From the NCBI GenBank assembly GCA_009741485.1, contig CM019214.1, positions 57,573,722-57,637,721 on the forward strand: a stretch of 64,000 nt of DNA, written 5' to 3'. The notes under the pieces were generated by a model. The model ran no database searches and was not told the origin of the DNA. It was given only the letters and a program-made list of their open reading frames with translations. Source of the DNA: Malurus cyaneus samueli (Eukaryota > Chordata > Aves > Passeriformes > Maluridae). Positions 52,795 through 63,300 of this stretch are shown piece by piece. Position numbers and translations under genes: made by a program. Within the stretch, counting starts at the first letter, position 1, and each line of letters starts with the position of its first letter.

Positions 52795-53770
52795 TTAGAA
52801 ATCCACAGAAAGTTCCTTTTTTTAAAAATCCATGTCTTCTTAGTTTATTTGTCTTTTACAAAGAGTGTTGTCAAAAATTTTTGAAAATCGAGGCACAGTG
52901 TATCAACCAGATAAAGATCACCTTTGCCTGTATACCTATCTATTTTTAAAACCTTTAAAAAGCTAGAATCTTCTTTATAAAATTTATTTTTATTCCCACT
53001 CTCTTTTTATTGTATTTATTCATGTCTATGAATCCTATTCCATCAATCTACCTGCAAAGAATCACACACACAATTTCTTAATTTCCTGCATCTTTCCTGC
53101 ATCCCCCCTGCCAAGTTTTTGTAAGGATCCTTTAAGAAAAAGACATAAGATTTAAAAACCACTATTCTTCTCATATAGAAGCGGACTTTAGCAATTGTGT
53201 AAGACTTATGATCAAATTACAAGGTCATATATGAGTCATTTAGGACCCCTTGACTGTATACCATCTCGTCTCGGCAATTTGTTACTATTCATTTATCTAT
53301 TTGGTCTAAAATCACTTCTATTGACACTTTAATTTAAGATAGTTCCCCCAGTACTTCTTTTGCAGAGAAAACAGACACTGTGGGAACCTTTCTAAACTCC
53401 TCAGAAGTGAGTATCCATGTGAAGAACCCATTTAATTTTTCTACCATGGCCTTATCTCCTTTGTGTTCTCCTATTACACCTCCATCATGTATCAGCTCTG
53501 CAGACTCTCTGGCAGATATTCTGCTTCTGATGTGCTGGCAAAAAGGCATATTATTAGTTTCATGCCCTTCACAAAGCTTTTTCTCTAAATCTTTTTTGGT
53601 CTTAGCTTGATTCTACATTAATGTTTTCAGAGCTCATGATACTAAGATTTTCCTTACCTGGCAATAAATTCTACTTTATGAGGACTAAACTTTTAATTTA
53701 AAGCGTTTCTTTATTTTGCTACTTACCAATACCATAATTTTGTTTATCACTGTGGACTTCAGAAAATTTT
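52795..53770 (-). mobile_element. Ancient CR1/L3-like LINE remnant, RT region (copy B)
   Basis: Read on the minus strand, the 71-codon frame at 53334-53549 contains 'VEKLNGFFTWILTSEEF', which resembles the conserved linker of CR1-type proteins between endonuclease and reverse transcriptase ('ae.lN.fF.svft.e'). To its left lie blocks in the order expected of the RT region ('gttgtcaaaaatttttgaaaatc', 'cctgccaagtttttgtaagg', 'cttctattgacactttaattt'). To its right are 'ggcagatattctgcttctgatgtgctgg' and 'ctctaaatcttttttggtc'. It is very diverged and 5'-incomplete in any one frame. Confidence 0.65.
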
Positions 53771-53999
53771 CATCATATACTTAATACTTTTATCCTTTTA
53801 GATCCTCCTTTTAAGTTCTTGTTTTTTTTTTTCTAGTATCACTCATTTTTATAGAGGTGTATATATTGTTTACATATGTGTGTGTATGTAAAATTTTAAT
53901 CTATTTTTTATTTCCTATATGGAAAAATAATTTGGATGTACTTTATTAAGTATCACTGACATTCAGTAGTAAAAATGTCAATATGTCCTTTATCTGTTT

Positions 54000-54260
54000 A
54001 GAATTATCTAAAAAATAACTGCTCCAAGAGGCAATCATTACAGTATCTAAACTTAGTTTTAAGAACATGTCCCAAAATTTCTTTTTATCAATATTTATCG
54101 AAATAATTGAGTTTGTTATTTCTAATATTTCTGCCATTGTAATCTGTCTCATCTCCCTTGGCATGTCCCAGTCAACACACCTGTGCTATTCAGATGATCA
54201 ACAACGCAAGCTTCCTACAATATTCTTCCTACACTTAGGCATGAAGTATTCAAATCAGAG
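54000..54260 (-). mobile_element. Ancient CR1/L3-like LINE remnant, endonuclease region (copy B)
   Basis: Blocks 'ctgctccaagaggcaatcattacagtatctaa', 'gaacatgtcccaaaatttc' and 'ctgccattgtaatctgtctcatctcccttggcatgtccc' follow the RT remnant in the order of a minus-strand CR1/L3 element. The identification is from order and short motifs only. Confidence 0.4.
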
Positions 54261-54282
54261 GGAATGTTTTTTGTTGCTACAG

Positions 54283-54365
54283 TTAATTTGTTTATCTTGC
54301 TTGACTTTATCTACACCTATATCACTGAACAGCCTTGGGCCTCAAGGCAGGACATGCAGAGAAGG
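54283..54365 (+). CDS. Candidate coding exon 1, unknown product
   Basis: An open segment of 83 nt preceded by 'ttttttgttgctacag' (acceptor-like AG at 54281-54282) and followed by GT at 54366 ('agaagg|gtgtga', a moderate donor). After two leading bases it encodes 27 residues including TYITEQPWASRQDMQRR, which look protein-like and not AT-driven. It ends in phase 0. I do not recognise the protein. Alternatively it is chance sequence beside an ancient LINE. The low confidence reflects the lack of any homology search. Confidence 0.3.
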
Positions 54366-54497
54366 GTGTGACTACACTGCTTGGAGTTTGTCCCATTCAG
54401 AGAAAAATGAGTATGTTTACAACTTGGTCAAGGTCTCTCCTGATCCCCATGTTCTGGTCTTAAAATGTAATTTATATTTTTGTGCATGTTTTTTCAG

Positions 54498-54671
54498 CTC
54501 AAAGTACCTAAGCTGGATAGTGTGAGGGCTGTGCTGCAATACATCAGAACGGAAGACAACAGAGTGAGGGCGGACTTGTCACCAGAAAAAAAAAGACAGC
54601 TGGTAGTTGACACAGCACGTGAAGAGCATAAAAACTCTTTCAAGAACTTGGGAGCAAGGAGGTTCCACAGG
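54498..54671 (+). CDS. Candidate coding exon 2, unknown product
   Basis: Exactly 174 nt (58 codons), starting in phase 0 after a strong pyrimidine tract and CAG (54495-54497) and ending before GT at 54672 ('cacagg|gtaaaag'). The peptide runs from LKVPKLDSVRAVLQYIR through LSPEKKRQLVVDTAREEH to SFKNLGARRFHR. It is charged, helix-prone and compositionally unlike the AT-rich surroundings. If unspliced, the frame continues seven codons to TAA at 54690-54692, so it could be a terminal exon. The phase matches exon 1 across a 132-nt intron (54366-54497). I do not recognise the family and found no further exons. Confidence 0.4.
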
Positions 54672-55440
54672 GTAAAAGCACCTTTGATATAACTTCAGGT
54701 ACAATAACACCTGCCAGTACCTAATTTGTAACCTGATACTGCATTATCTCTCATAACATTTTCATGTCCATCATGGGGTGTTTTTGCCTCTTAATTCTAA
54801 ACTTGAGGAGAAAAGAAAAACATTTGACTGGGATCTAACTGGTTATTTTAAAATTTTTCGACTAAATACTATTTAATTTAAATTGAGACTTTCCACAATT
54901 TCTTATCTATAGCTTCTCTATATACAGGTCCCCCAAAAATCACACTTCCTGCAAGATTAATACATTTTACTGTAAAGAATTGAGGTATTTTAGGTAAGTA
55001 ATGTCAAACTTTTTAACTTTTTTCACATAAATGTATTAGATGTCATAGAATTTGTTGCAAATGGCTACAACCCAAACCAGTATTTCTAGATGTTTCTGCA
55101 AGAGGACTAAAAGTGTTCTTTGTGATTGGAAAAATGACATTCTTTTCTTTTCAATGTAGTTTTCCATATTGGTACAGGAAGATATCTTTTCAGTATAAAG
55201 GTGATCTTTGCTATAACTAAGAATAGGATTGTTTCAAAAGAAAACTTCAGCTGCTTATTAACAATTGGAGTTTCTTCCAGAGACATGCGTAGCTACTTTA
55301 TTGATATGCAAATGTAGCTACAAAATTTTCAGATAACAGGTAAGTGTTGATTGTGACCTAGAAATTCTGAAATGGTTTTGTGGCTTGTTACCTGAGAAAC
55401 CAGTTTTCTCCCATTTTTTTTTTTTTTCACAATTACAAAC

Positions 55441-56350
55441 ATCCTGTTATTTGGGAGAAGGGACCAATATCCATCCCCCTACGCCCTCCTTTCAGGCAGT
55501 TGTAGAGAGTGACAAGTTCTGAGCCTGAGCAGCCTCTTCTCCAGGCTAAACAGCCCCAGCTCCCTCAGCCGCTCCTCACAGCACTTGTGTTCCAGATCCT
55601 TCACCAGCTCCACTGCCCTTCTCTGGACACTCTCCAGCCCTTCCATGTCTTTCTTGCAGTGAGGGGTCCAAAACTGCACACACGATTCAAGGTGTGGCCT
55701 CGCCAGTGCTGAGTACAGGGGGAAAAGCACTGCCCTGCTCCTGCTGGCCACACTATTGCTGATACAGGCCAGGATGCCACTGGCCTTCTTGGCCACCTGG
55801 CCACTGCTGGATCCTGTTCAGCTGCTGTTGAGCAGCAGCCTCAAGTAATTTTCTGGCAGACATCTTTCAAGCCACTCTGCCCCCAACCTGTAGCTCTGCA
55901 GAATGTTGTTATGACCCAAGTACAGGACCCAACACATGACCCACTTCAACTATGTTGAATCTCATAGGATTGGCCTTGGTCCATTGATCCAGCCTGTCCA
56001 GATCCTCTGTAGAGCCTTCCTGACCTCTAGATAGACATGCCTGTCCAACTCGTTATTCACTGCACACTTGCCAAGGGTACACTCCAGTCCATTCACCATC
56101 GCTACTGATGATGATCTCATCAATAAATATATTAGACAGGACTGGGCCCAGTACTGAGCCCTGGGGAACATCACTTGTGACTGTCTAACAATGGATGTAA
56201 CTTTATTTACCATCATTCTCTTGCTTGGTCACCCAGGTCTTAATCCAGAGTGTAGTGCACTTATCTAAGACATGAGCAACCCATTCCCCAGGAGAATGCT
56301 GTGGAAAATAGTATCAAATGCTTTATTAAGGTCCAGGTAGTCTAGCAGAA
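55441..56350 (-). mobile_element. CR1 LINE fragment, minus strand, copy B (well preserved)
   Basis: A typical CR1 3' half in reverse complement: 'cctcctttcaggcagttgtagagag', 'ctccaggctaaacagccccagctccctcagcc', 'ctgcccttctctggacactctccagccc', 'ccaaaactgcacac', 'agtgctgagtacagggggaaaagcactgccctgctcctgctggcc', 'gactgggcccagtactgagccctggggaac', and 'aggagaatgctgtggaaaatagtatcaaatgctttattaaggtcc'. The minus-strand frames at 55479-55804 and 55962-56216 are remnants of its C-terminal reverse transcriptase. It is 5'-truncated and inactive. The younger, cleaner blocks set it apart from the ancient CR1 pieces nearby. Confidence 0.9.
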
Positions 56351-56398
56351 AATCATGGTTTCATTTAGTTTAAAAAGATTCTCTTTTCTGTAACAATA

Positions 56399-56403
<5 letters not shown>

Positions 56404-56434
<31 letters not shown>
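56404..56434 (+). repeat. T31 homopolymer
   Basis: A long T run just beyond the CR1. The counterpart in copy A near 44395-44412 is broken by G. Confidence 0.9.
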
Positions 56435-56436
<2 letters not shown>

Positions 56437-57600
56437 TGCAATTGTTGTACCAGTGGATAAAGTTAGGGTAGCATAGAAGGAAAGTAGGTAGGTTTTGTTA
56501 AGTTGAAGAAAAAGAATTCCTATGCTGGGAGGCAGACGCCTCAAAGCAATTATTTAGGAGAATTGCTTTTACTATACAGCATCCAATGAGAGCGGCCAGA
56601 GTAGCAAATATGTGGCAGCTGTTAACGCATACTTCAATGTGTTTCCTTTGACTCTATGAATTTTAGAGCATTTATGCAATCAGCATGTGTCTTCATATGC
56701 TTTTCCTTAGTGGACGTTTCCTTTCTCTTTTTCTCTTTTCAGGCCTTTGTTCTATACATGTAACCAATAATGGCTATTATTATAGTATAATTATTTAGAA
56801 TAATAATTAATTAATATAATAGCAGGTATACATGAGAGATGGATCTTTAATGAAATAAACTGACATAAACACAGAAAAAGCAGTTAACCTTATATTAGTT
56901 ACACTGGGAAAAAGAAAAATATTTTTGCTGAAATTAATGCAATTAATTCTGCATTGATGTACACTAAAAAGACAATATTGGAACCTACAGAAAAACTGGT
57001 AGAAAAGCCCAGAACTGCTTCACTCACATCATACTTCTGCACTTGTCCTCATTTACTGACTGTGTAACAAAGACATTTCACTCCTAAGATTGTGAAAAGT
57101 GTTTCTACATGAGTTATCATTAGAAGATTATACTGTCATCTTCCTCTTACTAAAACTGTATGATTGAGAACAGAGAGGAATTTTTCTGTACTCATTTATA
57201 GAGCTAGTAGAAGATTGTGCTGAAAACCTATTGCTGTAGACCTAAATAACTTAAAATAAAATTAATGACTAAAGGAAATAAAACTGGGGAAGTAAACTGG
57301 AAATGTAGATCTACTGAAATGCACACACTAAATAGCAAAACAATATGTCACACCAAATTATATTACGAAGTGCTCTGCTAGCAACTTTATAGTAGGTGTA
57401 TATTATAAGACAATATTAAACCACAAAATTTCAGTTCTTCTCCAGAAAATCTACTTCTTTTTTCATGAGCTAACTCTAGACTAATTCTTGATTATTGTAA
57501 GTTTGGATTAATACACATTTAGAATTTTAGTATTTGTTTCTGACACATTTTTCTTGTTAATACATCTGCTGGTTGTTGCACCACACCTCCTCAAAAAGCC

Positions 57601-58329
57601 ATCACTTCAATAAAATTTGATGAAGAGAAGCATCAGAAGGAATCTAGTGCCGCTTATAGGTTTATTTCAGAAATAGAGTTTGGAATATGTTGGTGTAAAT
57701 ATTTATCATTTGCGAGCCCCCAGGACAGCCAACGTAAATATAAAGTCGTTTTCTCATGCAGCTGACAAAAGAACTCTATGATCCACATAAAGACTATCCC
57801 AGACTTGCCAGACAGCACCAGCAGAAAGGAAGCCGTAGAAACAGCTGACATTAAACAATCATTGATAATTTAGCAGCATTTATGACAAACTTACCAGAAA
57901 TTTATGTACACATAAAGTTATTATCTACATATACATATTTACTTCTTTGAATTTCAATTTGTAAGTTTCTTTTCATTCTTTCCAGTACCTTTTTTCTTAC
58001 ATAAAATTCCTTTATCCCATTATTCTACCCTTACTGCTTTCCACTTTCTTTTCCCTTTATTAAAAATTGTTTTCTTAATTGTCAAGCCTTCTTCTCTGTC
58101 ATTTACAGTCTTCTCCTATACTTTTTTCCTAGCTTAGAATAACATTGTCCCTTAATCACCTGCACCCAAGTACATATTCTCACTTTTTTTCTCTCTTTCC
58201 TCCTGATTCATCAACATAGGCTCATTGATTTTTATGTTTTCTTTATCAATCAAGAAGAATAATAGTCTCTGCCATCCTAATATCTCTTAATGCATTTCTA
58301 GATTATTGTTGGATTTTCCTTTAACCTTT
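57601..58329. other. Unique DNA after the duplication
   Basis: About 730 bp with no gene recognised. The 65-codon minus-strand frame at 57654-57851 has hydrophobic stretches but no known domain. Pyrimidine-rich stretches at 57960-58210 are low complexity. Confidence 0.45.
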
Positions 58330-58480
58330 TCCATTTCCTCTTCCTCCTTTTTTTCTTAAGTGGAACCCAAAACTGAAGGCAGTATTCTATCTAAAGTCTG
58401 ATCAGCGTCGAAGAGTTAATTATCAAATCACTTTCTTGTTGTGCATACAGTATTGCTCACGAATATTCATGAGTTTGTAA
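58330..58480 (-). mobile_element. Ancient CR1/L3-like remnant, 3' part
   Basis: The block 'aagtggaacccaaaactgaaggcagtattctatctaaagtctgatcagcg' corresponds, in the right order, to the CR1/L3 region normally reading 'aactggacacagtactccaggtgtggtctgaccag' on the minus strand. It is the left (3') part of the element that continues at 59290. Confidence 0.5.
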
Positions 58481-58814
58481 TGTTATCAGGCAGTTCATTC
58501 ACATTTCATTAATCCTGGTCCTGGCTTTCCTTTTGCTGGTAATGTTGATCAAATATGTAAGTTTTTTCTATAATTTTTCTTAATTATGTAAAACAATTTA
58601 AAATTTACATAACTAGATATTAAAATTGACCATCTCATTCCTAACATCATTATTTATATACTACAAACTCATTAGGTCAGAAAAACAAGTGCATCAGTAA
58701 TGTGCATTCTGCACCAGAAGAATCTCAGAAGGATAGGAATGATTGTGAGAGGAAGTTGACCCTTTCACAATCTGGCTGCATTCCAGGACACATCTCACTG
58801 TGAAGCACACTGCT

Positions 58815-58869
58815 AAAAAAAAAAAAAAAAAAAACAAAACAAAACAAAAAAAAAAAAAACAAAAGAAAA

Positions 58870-58900
<31 letters not shown>
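58815..58900 (+). repeat. A-rich low-complexity tract with C interruptions
   Basis: Long A runs separated by single C ('aaaacaaaacaaaac') over about 86 bp. The phenylalanine-rich frame on the minus strand (58725-58931) is a translation of it. Confidence 0.9.
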
Positions 58901-58902
<2 letters not shown>

Positions 58903-59159
58903 AACAGAAGCCTGATGAATTTCAGATTCAACCCAAACTTTGAATGGAAGATTCTTGTGTGGAGAAATGAACCTTTCTCACTGACCCAGCCCAGGAAAAA
59001 TCATCTTTTCTTCTTAGGACATGGCTGACAATTCAAAGAGTGGGCAAAGATTTTGCAGGGATTTTCCCTGTTTTCTGTATTGTTTTTAAAGTTTTGTGAC
59101 ATTATTTATAGATATACAAGGAAACGTAATTTGCTTTAATTTTTTATCTTCTGGATTTG

Positions 59160-59270
59160 GTTTTGTTAGTGGGTTTTTTTTTGTTGTTGTTTTTGTTTTT
59201 GTTTTCTGTTGTTGGTTGGGGGTTTTTTGATTGGTTTGGGATTTTGGTTTTTTTTTTGTTTGTTTGTTTT
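59160..59270 (+). repeat. T/G-rich low-complexity tract
   Basis: Mixed (ttg)n, (tttttg)n and GGGGG-T6 units over about 110 bp, similar in style to the tracts at 37690 and 50000. The open frames on both strands here (59144-59362) are composition artefacts. Confidence 0.85.
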
Positions 59271-59289
59271 CTTATCATGCTTTCTACTT

Positions 59290-60130
59290 TGTTTTCCAAG
59301 AACACAGTGAAAATATTAAGCAGAATTATAGTCATGATACAGAGCAAACCTCTGTAGGTCACCTTTGATACTTTTCCCTACCCAGACACTGAACCATTAA
59401 TAACTGCTCTGTGGGTTGCTTTTTTTGTCTTTTTTCCTTCCTTTTTTTTTTCTCAATTTTTAATTTTTTCTTCTCTTCAACCTTGTATTTATTTAGCAAT
59501 GATTGCATTTAATCAACATTTCTGTGGTTTCCTTATGAGAATGTCATGTGGAACTGTATCAAATTCCTTATTAAAATCAAGACATAGTATGTCCACAGTA
59601 TTTCCTTTATCCACTAAGCTTGTTATCCTATCAGTGAAAGAAATGAGGTTAGTTCAGCATGATTTGTTTTTGATGAGTCCATGATGCCTAATACTTACAA
59701 GTTATTTTCCTCCAGGTGCTTACAAATTATCTACTTTATTAATTGTTCTAGCAATTTATCAGGTATTGAGAATTATCAGTCTGTAAAGTTTCATCAAACA
59801 GAATCAAGATTACTGCCTATCTTGAACAAATTGCAAATAGGGATTTATAGAAATGCTTTATTGCTTAATTTTTTTATCTAGATTAGGAGTGTTTTCTTTA
59901 TTTTCAAAGTTAGAGATGGTTTTTAGACTAAAAGGACATTTTTTACCAATATGTAATAATGCAATAGCATCCGTCACAGAAAAGAACACTGAGTTAAATC
60001 TTTTTGTAATACCTTCACCACACTATCTGTAAGAGACCTGTCTGCATGTCAGCTATTATGTCATTGTCCTACCCTTTTGCTGAAGTTTTCTATGACAGCT
60101 GAGCTATGACCCACAGAAATTTTTATCAGA
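59290..60130 (-). mobile_element. Ancient CR1/L3-like LINE remnant, RT region
   Basis: Clear ordered blocks: 'cagacactgaaccattaataactgctctgtgggttgc', 'gagaatgtcatgtggaactgtatcaaattccttattaaaatcaagacatagtatgtcc', 'tttatccactaagcttgttatcctatcagtgaaagaaatgaggttagttcagcatga', 'ccatgatgcctaatac' and 'aaattgcaaatagggat'. They follow the RT portion of CR1/L3 LINEs on the minus strand. The part containing 'tatcaaattccttattaaaatc' is homologous to the segment near 52870 in copy B, so the two are separate old insertions. Confidence 0.75.
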
Positions 60131-61473
60131 CATCCGAGTATCCATCAGGGAAATCACTGATGTTTAAGACCTATATCAACTTTAGCCTGAGATGAATTGT
60201 GCCCAAGAATGCTGCACATCGATTATGAAGGACCCAGCCTAACCTAGTCAGATGTGAACATTTATTTCCGTTCTCCTTCTGAATTTCTAGTGTCTCCACT
60301 CAGAAGTTGAATGAGTTCTCACAACTCAGGCATGAGACAGAGAGTTAGCATTGAAGCTGTGCTTTTCTCCTTCACTAATTCCAGAATTTTGGGAACCCAG
60401 ATGTGTAATGCATGCACCTCTTGTTGGCAGTCAGATGGAATGCTGTGGTTTCTATCAGTAATCAAAAATTCATTATTAAAGGGAATTGGGATTATTTCCT
60501 TAATTCCACTGTTATCAACTGCTTGATGAGATCTCTAGGTCCTGATTTAAGTAACATTTAATTAGCACAGTTGCAGAGAGGTAAAACATTTCTAAATCAA
60601 AGTAAATTAAATTGCATCTGTTCAAGCTACCAGTGATTTTGTCTTTGTCTAGATTTTCTTAGTATAATTAGTCAAAGCTGGTTTTAACTATAAGAATAAC
60701 AAAAAGTATTTCTGTGCTCTTGGTAAAACAGACTGAGTGATGTTTTCACTACTCCTAATATTTAACAAGATTTAACAAACAAAACCTTGCTCTGCCTTTA
60801 TCCAAATACCCTCATGTGAAAACTACTGAAAAACAGGTAAGTTATAAAAACAGAGATATTCAATCTGTTGGCCTATAAAGGAAGAAATATGAAAAGAGAA
60901 ATATGGCATGTTGCCCACTAGAAAACCAAGACATTGATTTAGTGTAGTAAAAAGAGCCTCCACATTTTGGAAACAGGGCCTGACAAGGAGAAGAAAAATC
61001 TAGGGTTTAAGGATTAAATATTCTGAGAAAATCATATTTGTTTCCATTTTTTCAGGCAAAGCGAAGACACACTTTTTTTCCTCTTTTTCTTTTTTTTTTT
61101 TTTCTTTTCTCCTGCCCTAGAACAAGCAGAGAATAGCAATGCAAAATACCACTTCTGTTAGATTTTAAGGCTGCTAACATCAGCTAATAAAACCCGGCTG
61201 CCATGTTCCTCATACAGAGAAAGAAATATTCTTCATATGGTGATGCCCTTGATAAGGAATTTTAGTTATTGAGGGTATGCTCTAGTGCACGAACAGTACA
61301 CAGTAATATTTGGAGAATTGTCTATAATGCTTTGTTGAGCAAGTGGAAAGCAAAAATGCATGCTTAACAAAAATGCAAATACGTCTTAGAAAGTGCCAAC
61401 CACCTCACTAATCTCCACCCTCCAAGTAACAAATATTTCTGACAAAATCTCACTGGTCTGATCACAAAATCGA
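60131..61473. other. Unique AT-rich DNA with no gene seen
   Basis: About 1.3 kb with no gene or repeat recognised apart from a T-rich pyrimidine tract at about 61070-61112. The 71-codon frame at 60311-60526 has no known domain. Confidence 0.5.
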
Positions 61474-62362
61474 GCTGACAGAATCACAGAATCAAGCTGA
61501 GTTGGAACGGACCCACAAGGATCCCTGAACCCATCTCCCAGCCCTGTGCAGCACCATCCCCAAGAGTCACACCCTTTGCTGAGAGCATTGTCCGAATGCC
61601 ACTGGAACTCTGTCAGGCTGGTGCTGTGACCACTTCCTTGGGGAGCTGTTACAGTGCCCAACCACCCTCTGCGTGAAGAATCTTTTCCTGATATTCAACC
61701 TCAACCTCCCCTGACACAACTTCAGGCCATTCCCTTGGGTCCTGTCACTGTCACCACAGAGAAGAGATCAGTGTCTGCCCCTCCCCTTCCACTCAGGAGG
61801 AAATTGTGACTGCAATGAGGTCTGCCCTCAGTTCATCTTTGTTGCCCTCCTTTGGCTGCTTTCTAATAGTTTAATACCCTTTTCATGTTGTGGCACCCAG
61901 AGCAGACCCATCACTCGAGGTTTGGCCCCCAGCCCAGAGCAGAGTGGGACAATCCCCTCCCTTGCCCGGCTGTGATGCTGTGCCTGATGCCCCCAGGACA
62001 GGGTTTTCCCTCCTGGCTGCCAGGGCACTGCTGACCCATGTGCAATTTGCCATCGACCAGGATCTCCAGGATCCTTTCCGTGGTGCTGCTCTCCAGCATT
62101 TCATCCAGTCTGTCTGTGCATCCAGGTTTTCCCCATCCCAGGTTCAGAATCTGGCATTTTCCCTTGCTGAATTTCGTATTGCCCAGACCCCTGATTTGTT
62201 GAAGTCTCTCTGTAGGGCCTCCCTGCCTTCAAAGGACTCAGCAGCTCTCCCAGTTTTGTACCATCTGTGAACTTGCTCAGTATCCACTCTACTTCAGTCT
62301 CCAGGTCATTTATGAAGACAATGAAGAGGGCCTAAGAGGGATTCCTACAGATCCCCACAGGA
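61474..62362 (-). mobile_element. CR1 LINE, minus strand, about 890 bp (5'-truncated)
   Basis: It starts with the reverse-complement 3' end ('gacagaatcacagaatcaagctgagttgg') and continues through 'agcattgtccgaatgccactgg', 'ctgtcaggctggtgctgtgacc', 'ttggctgctttctaatagtttaata', 'gttgtggcacccagagcagac', 'ctctccagcatttcatcc', 'agaatctggcattttcccttgctgaatttc' and 'gtaccatctgtgaacttgctcagtatccact'. This is the 3' UTR plus the C-terminal reverse transcriptase. Minus-strand frames at 61386-61661 and 61828-62104 are fragments of it. The plus-strand frame at 61890-62270 is only its complement. It shares its subfamily with the copy at 3402. Confidence 0.9.
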
Positions 62363-62785
62363 TTGAACAGCAAGCTAAAAACAAAGGAAAAGACATAAGT
62401 TTTCTCTGTTTTCTCAGGTACGTTAAAATGCATGTTATCCTTCTGTTTTCAAGTTACAGCTCATTGTAGCAACCTCTGGCCTATGCAGTCCTAATCTGTC
62501 CTGTGGTACAAATGATTATACAATTATAACTATAAAAATTTTGGGATCTTTGGATTTATTCTGTAATGTTACCCCCCCCCCCCCCCCCCGCCCATATATG
62601 TATTATGTACAAATGGGTATACAGGTATCTGTACTTATACATGTACCCATGGACACACAAGCAAAATGTAAGCATGTCCACTACTCATCTAGTTTTATTT
62701 AAAAAAATAATCCCGTAAATTTTCTTTTTGCCATTGCTATAAAAGATGTTTAAGATGGAGACCTATGTTCTTGTGTTAGCAGCCA
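62363..62785. other. Unique DNA between CR1 and the inverted repeat
   Basis: About 420 bp without a gene. It contains the C18 run at 62572-62589 and an adjoining 'cccatatatgtat' stretch. Confidence 0.5.
62572..62589 (+). repeat. C18 homopolymer
   Basis: A run of 18 C followed by GCCC. It is unusual in this AT-rich context. The G-rich complementary strand could form stacked G structures. Confidence 0.9.
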
Positions 62786-63300
62786 GTTTCAGCTTGCTCC
62801 ACCTTTTGCAGCTTACCCAGGATGTGTTCTATGAACCTGTAACGTAACTCTGAGGCAGCTATGTACCTGTCTTTGCTGAGAAATAATTTGTGGATTTATT
62901 TTTTTTTGTTGTAATTTGTAGTATTTAAGAACCATTCAGGATTGTTAGATCCATCCGTGTGAAAAGATAGAAAAATACAAGTGGTAAAAAGAGGATTTAA
63001 AGGAAAGCTAGAGTAAAAATTTCACCTCAATAGTTTTCATACTAAGAGGTGAAAGTTAACTCTTCCCAGGCTCGTCTTCCACTGTGTTTTGCCATCTCCC
63101 TTTTGATTTGCTCCTGAGGGCAAAAGAGAGGGAGGAAAAGGTCATGACAGCTCTGTGTACATTCCAAATCTATCTGCTTTTGACATGCATCAAAGACCAG
63201 ACAAGGATCCAGACACAAAGGTGTCATAAAGTTCCTTTACCAACAACAAGCTCCCTCCAAGAGCTGAGTTTGGCTCGAAAAATCGCTTTCTCTCTTTTAT
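62786..63300 (+). repeat. Inverted repeat, left arm (515 bp seen)
   Basis: This arm is the reverse complement of 63486-64000. Each base n pairs with 66786-n, and every stretch I compared matched exactly, including a T9/A9 homopolymer and a shared 72-codon frame (63084-63302 on plus, 63454-63702 on minus). The arm may be longer, because its partner is cut by the window end. The arms hold no recognised gene or transposon. Confidence 0.95.

Larger units (their letters stand above)
47072..57600 (+). repeat. Tandem duplication, copy B (right unit)
   Basis: The direct repeat of copy A starts at the same 'gacagatgagcattactc' block and follows it base by base with many single-base insertions, particularly between 48 and 53 kb. 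From about 53 kb on it reads cleaner: the CR1 at 55.4 kb keeps long minus-strand frames and the candidate coding piece is intact. The right limit is approximate because copy A is too degraded to mark it. The last clear shared anchor is near 57518. Confidence 0.9.

Noticed and set aside
55080..55320. Possible further exon downstream of the candidate coding piece, around the segment shared with 42646-42867
   Set aside because: The frame is open in copy A only, lacks convincing splice sites, and its composition matches the background.
61890..62270. 126-codon plus-strand frame
   Set aside because: It is the complement of the CR1 reverse-transcriptase region of a minus-strand element.
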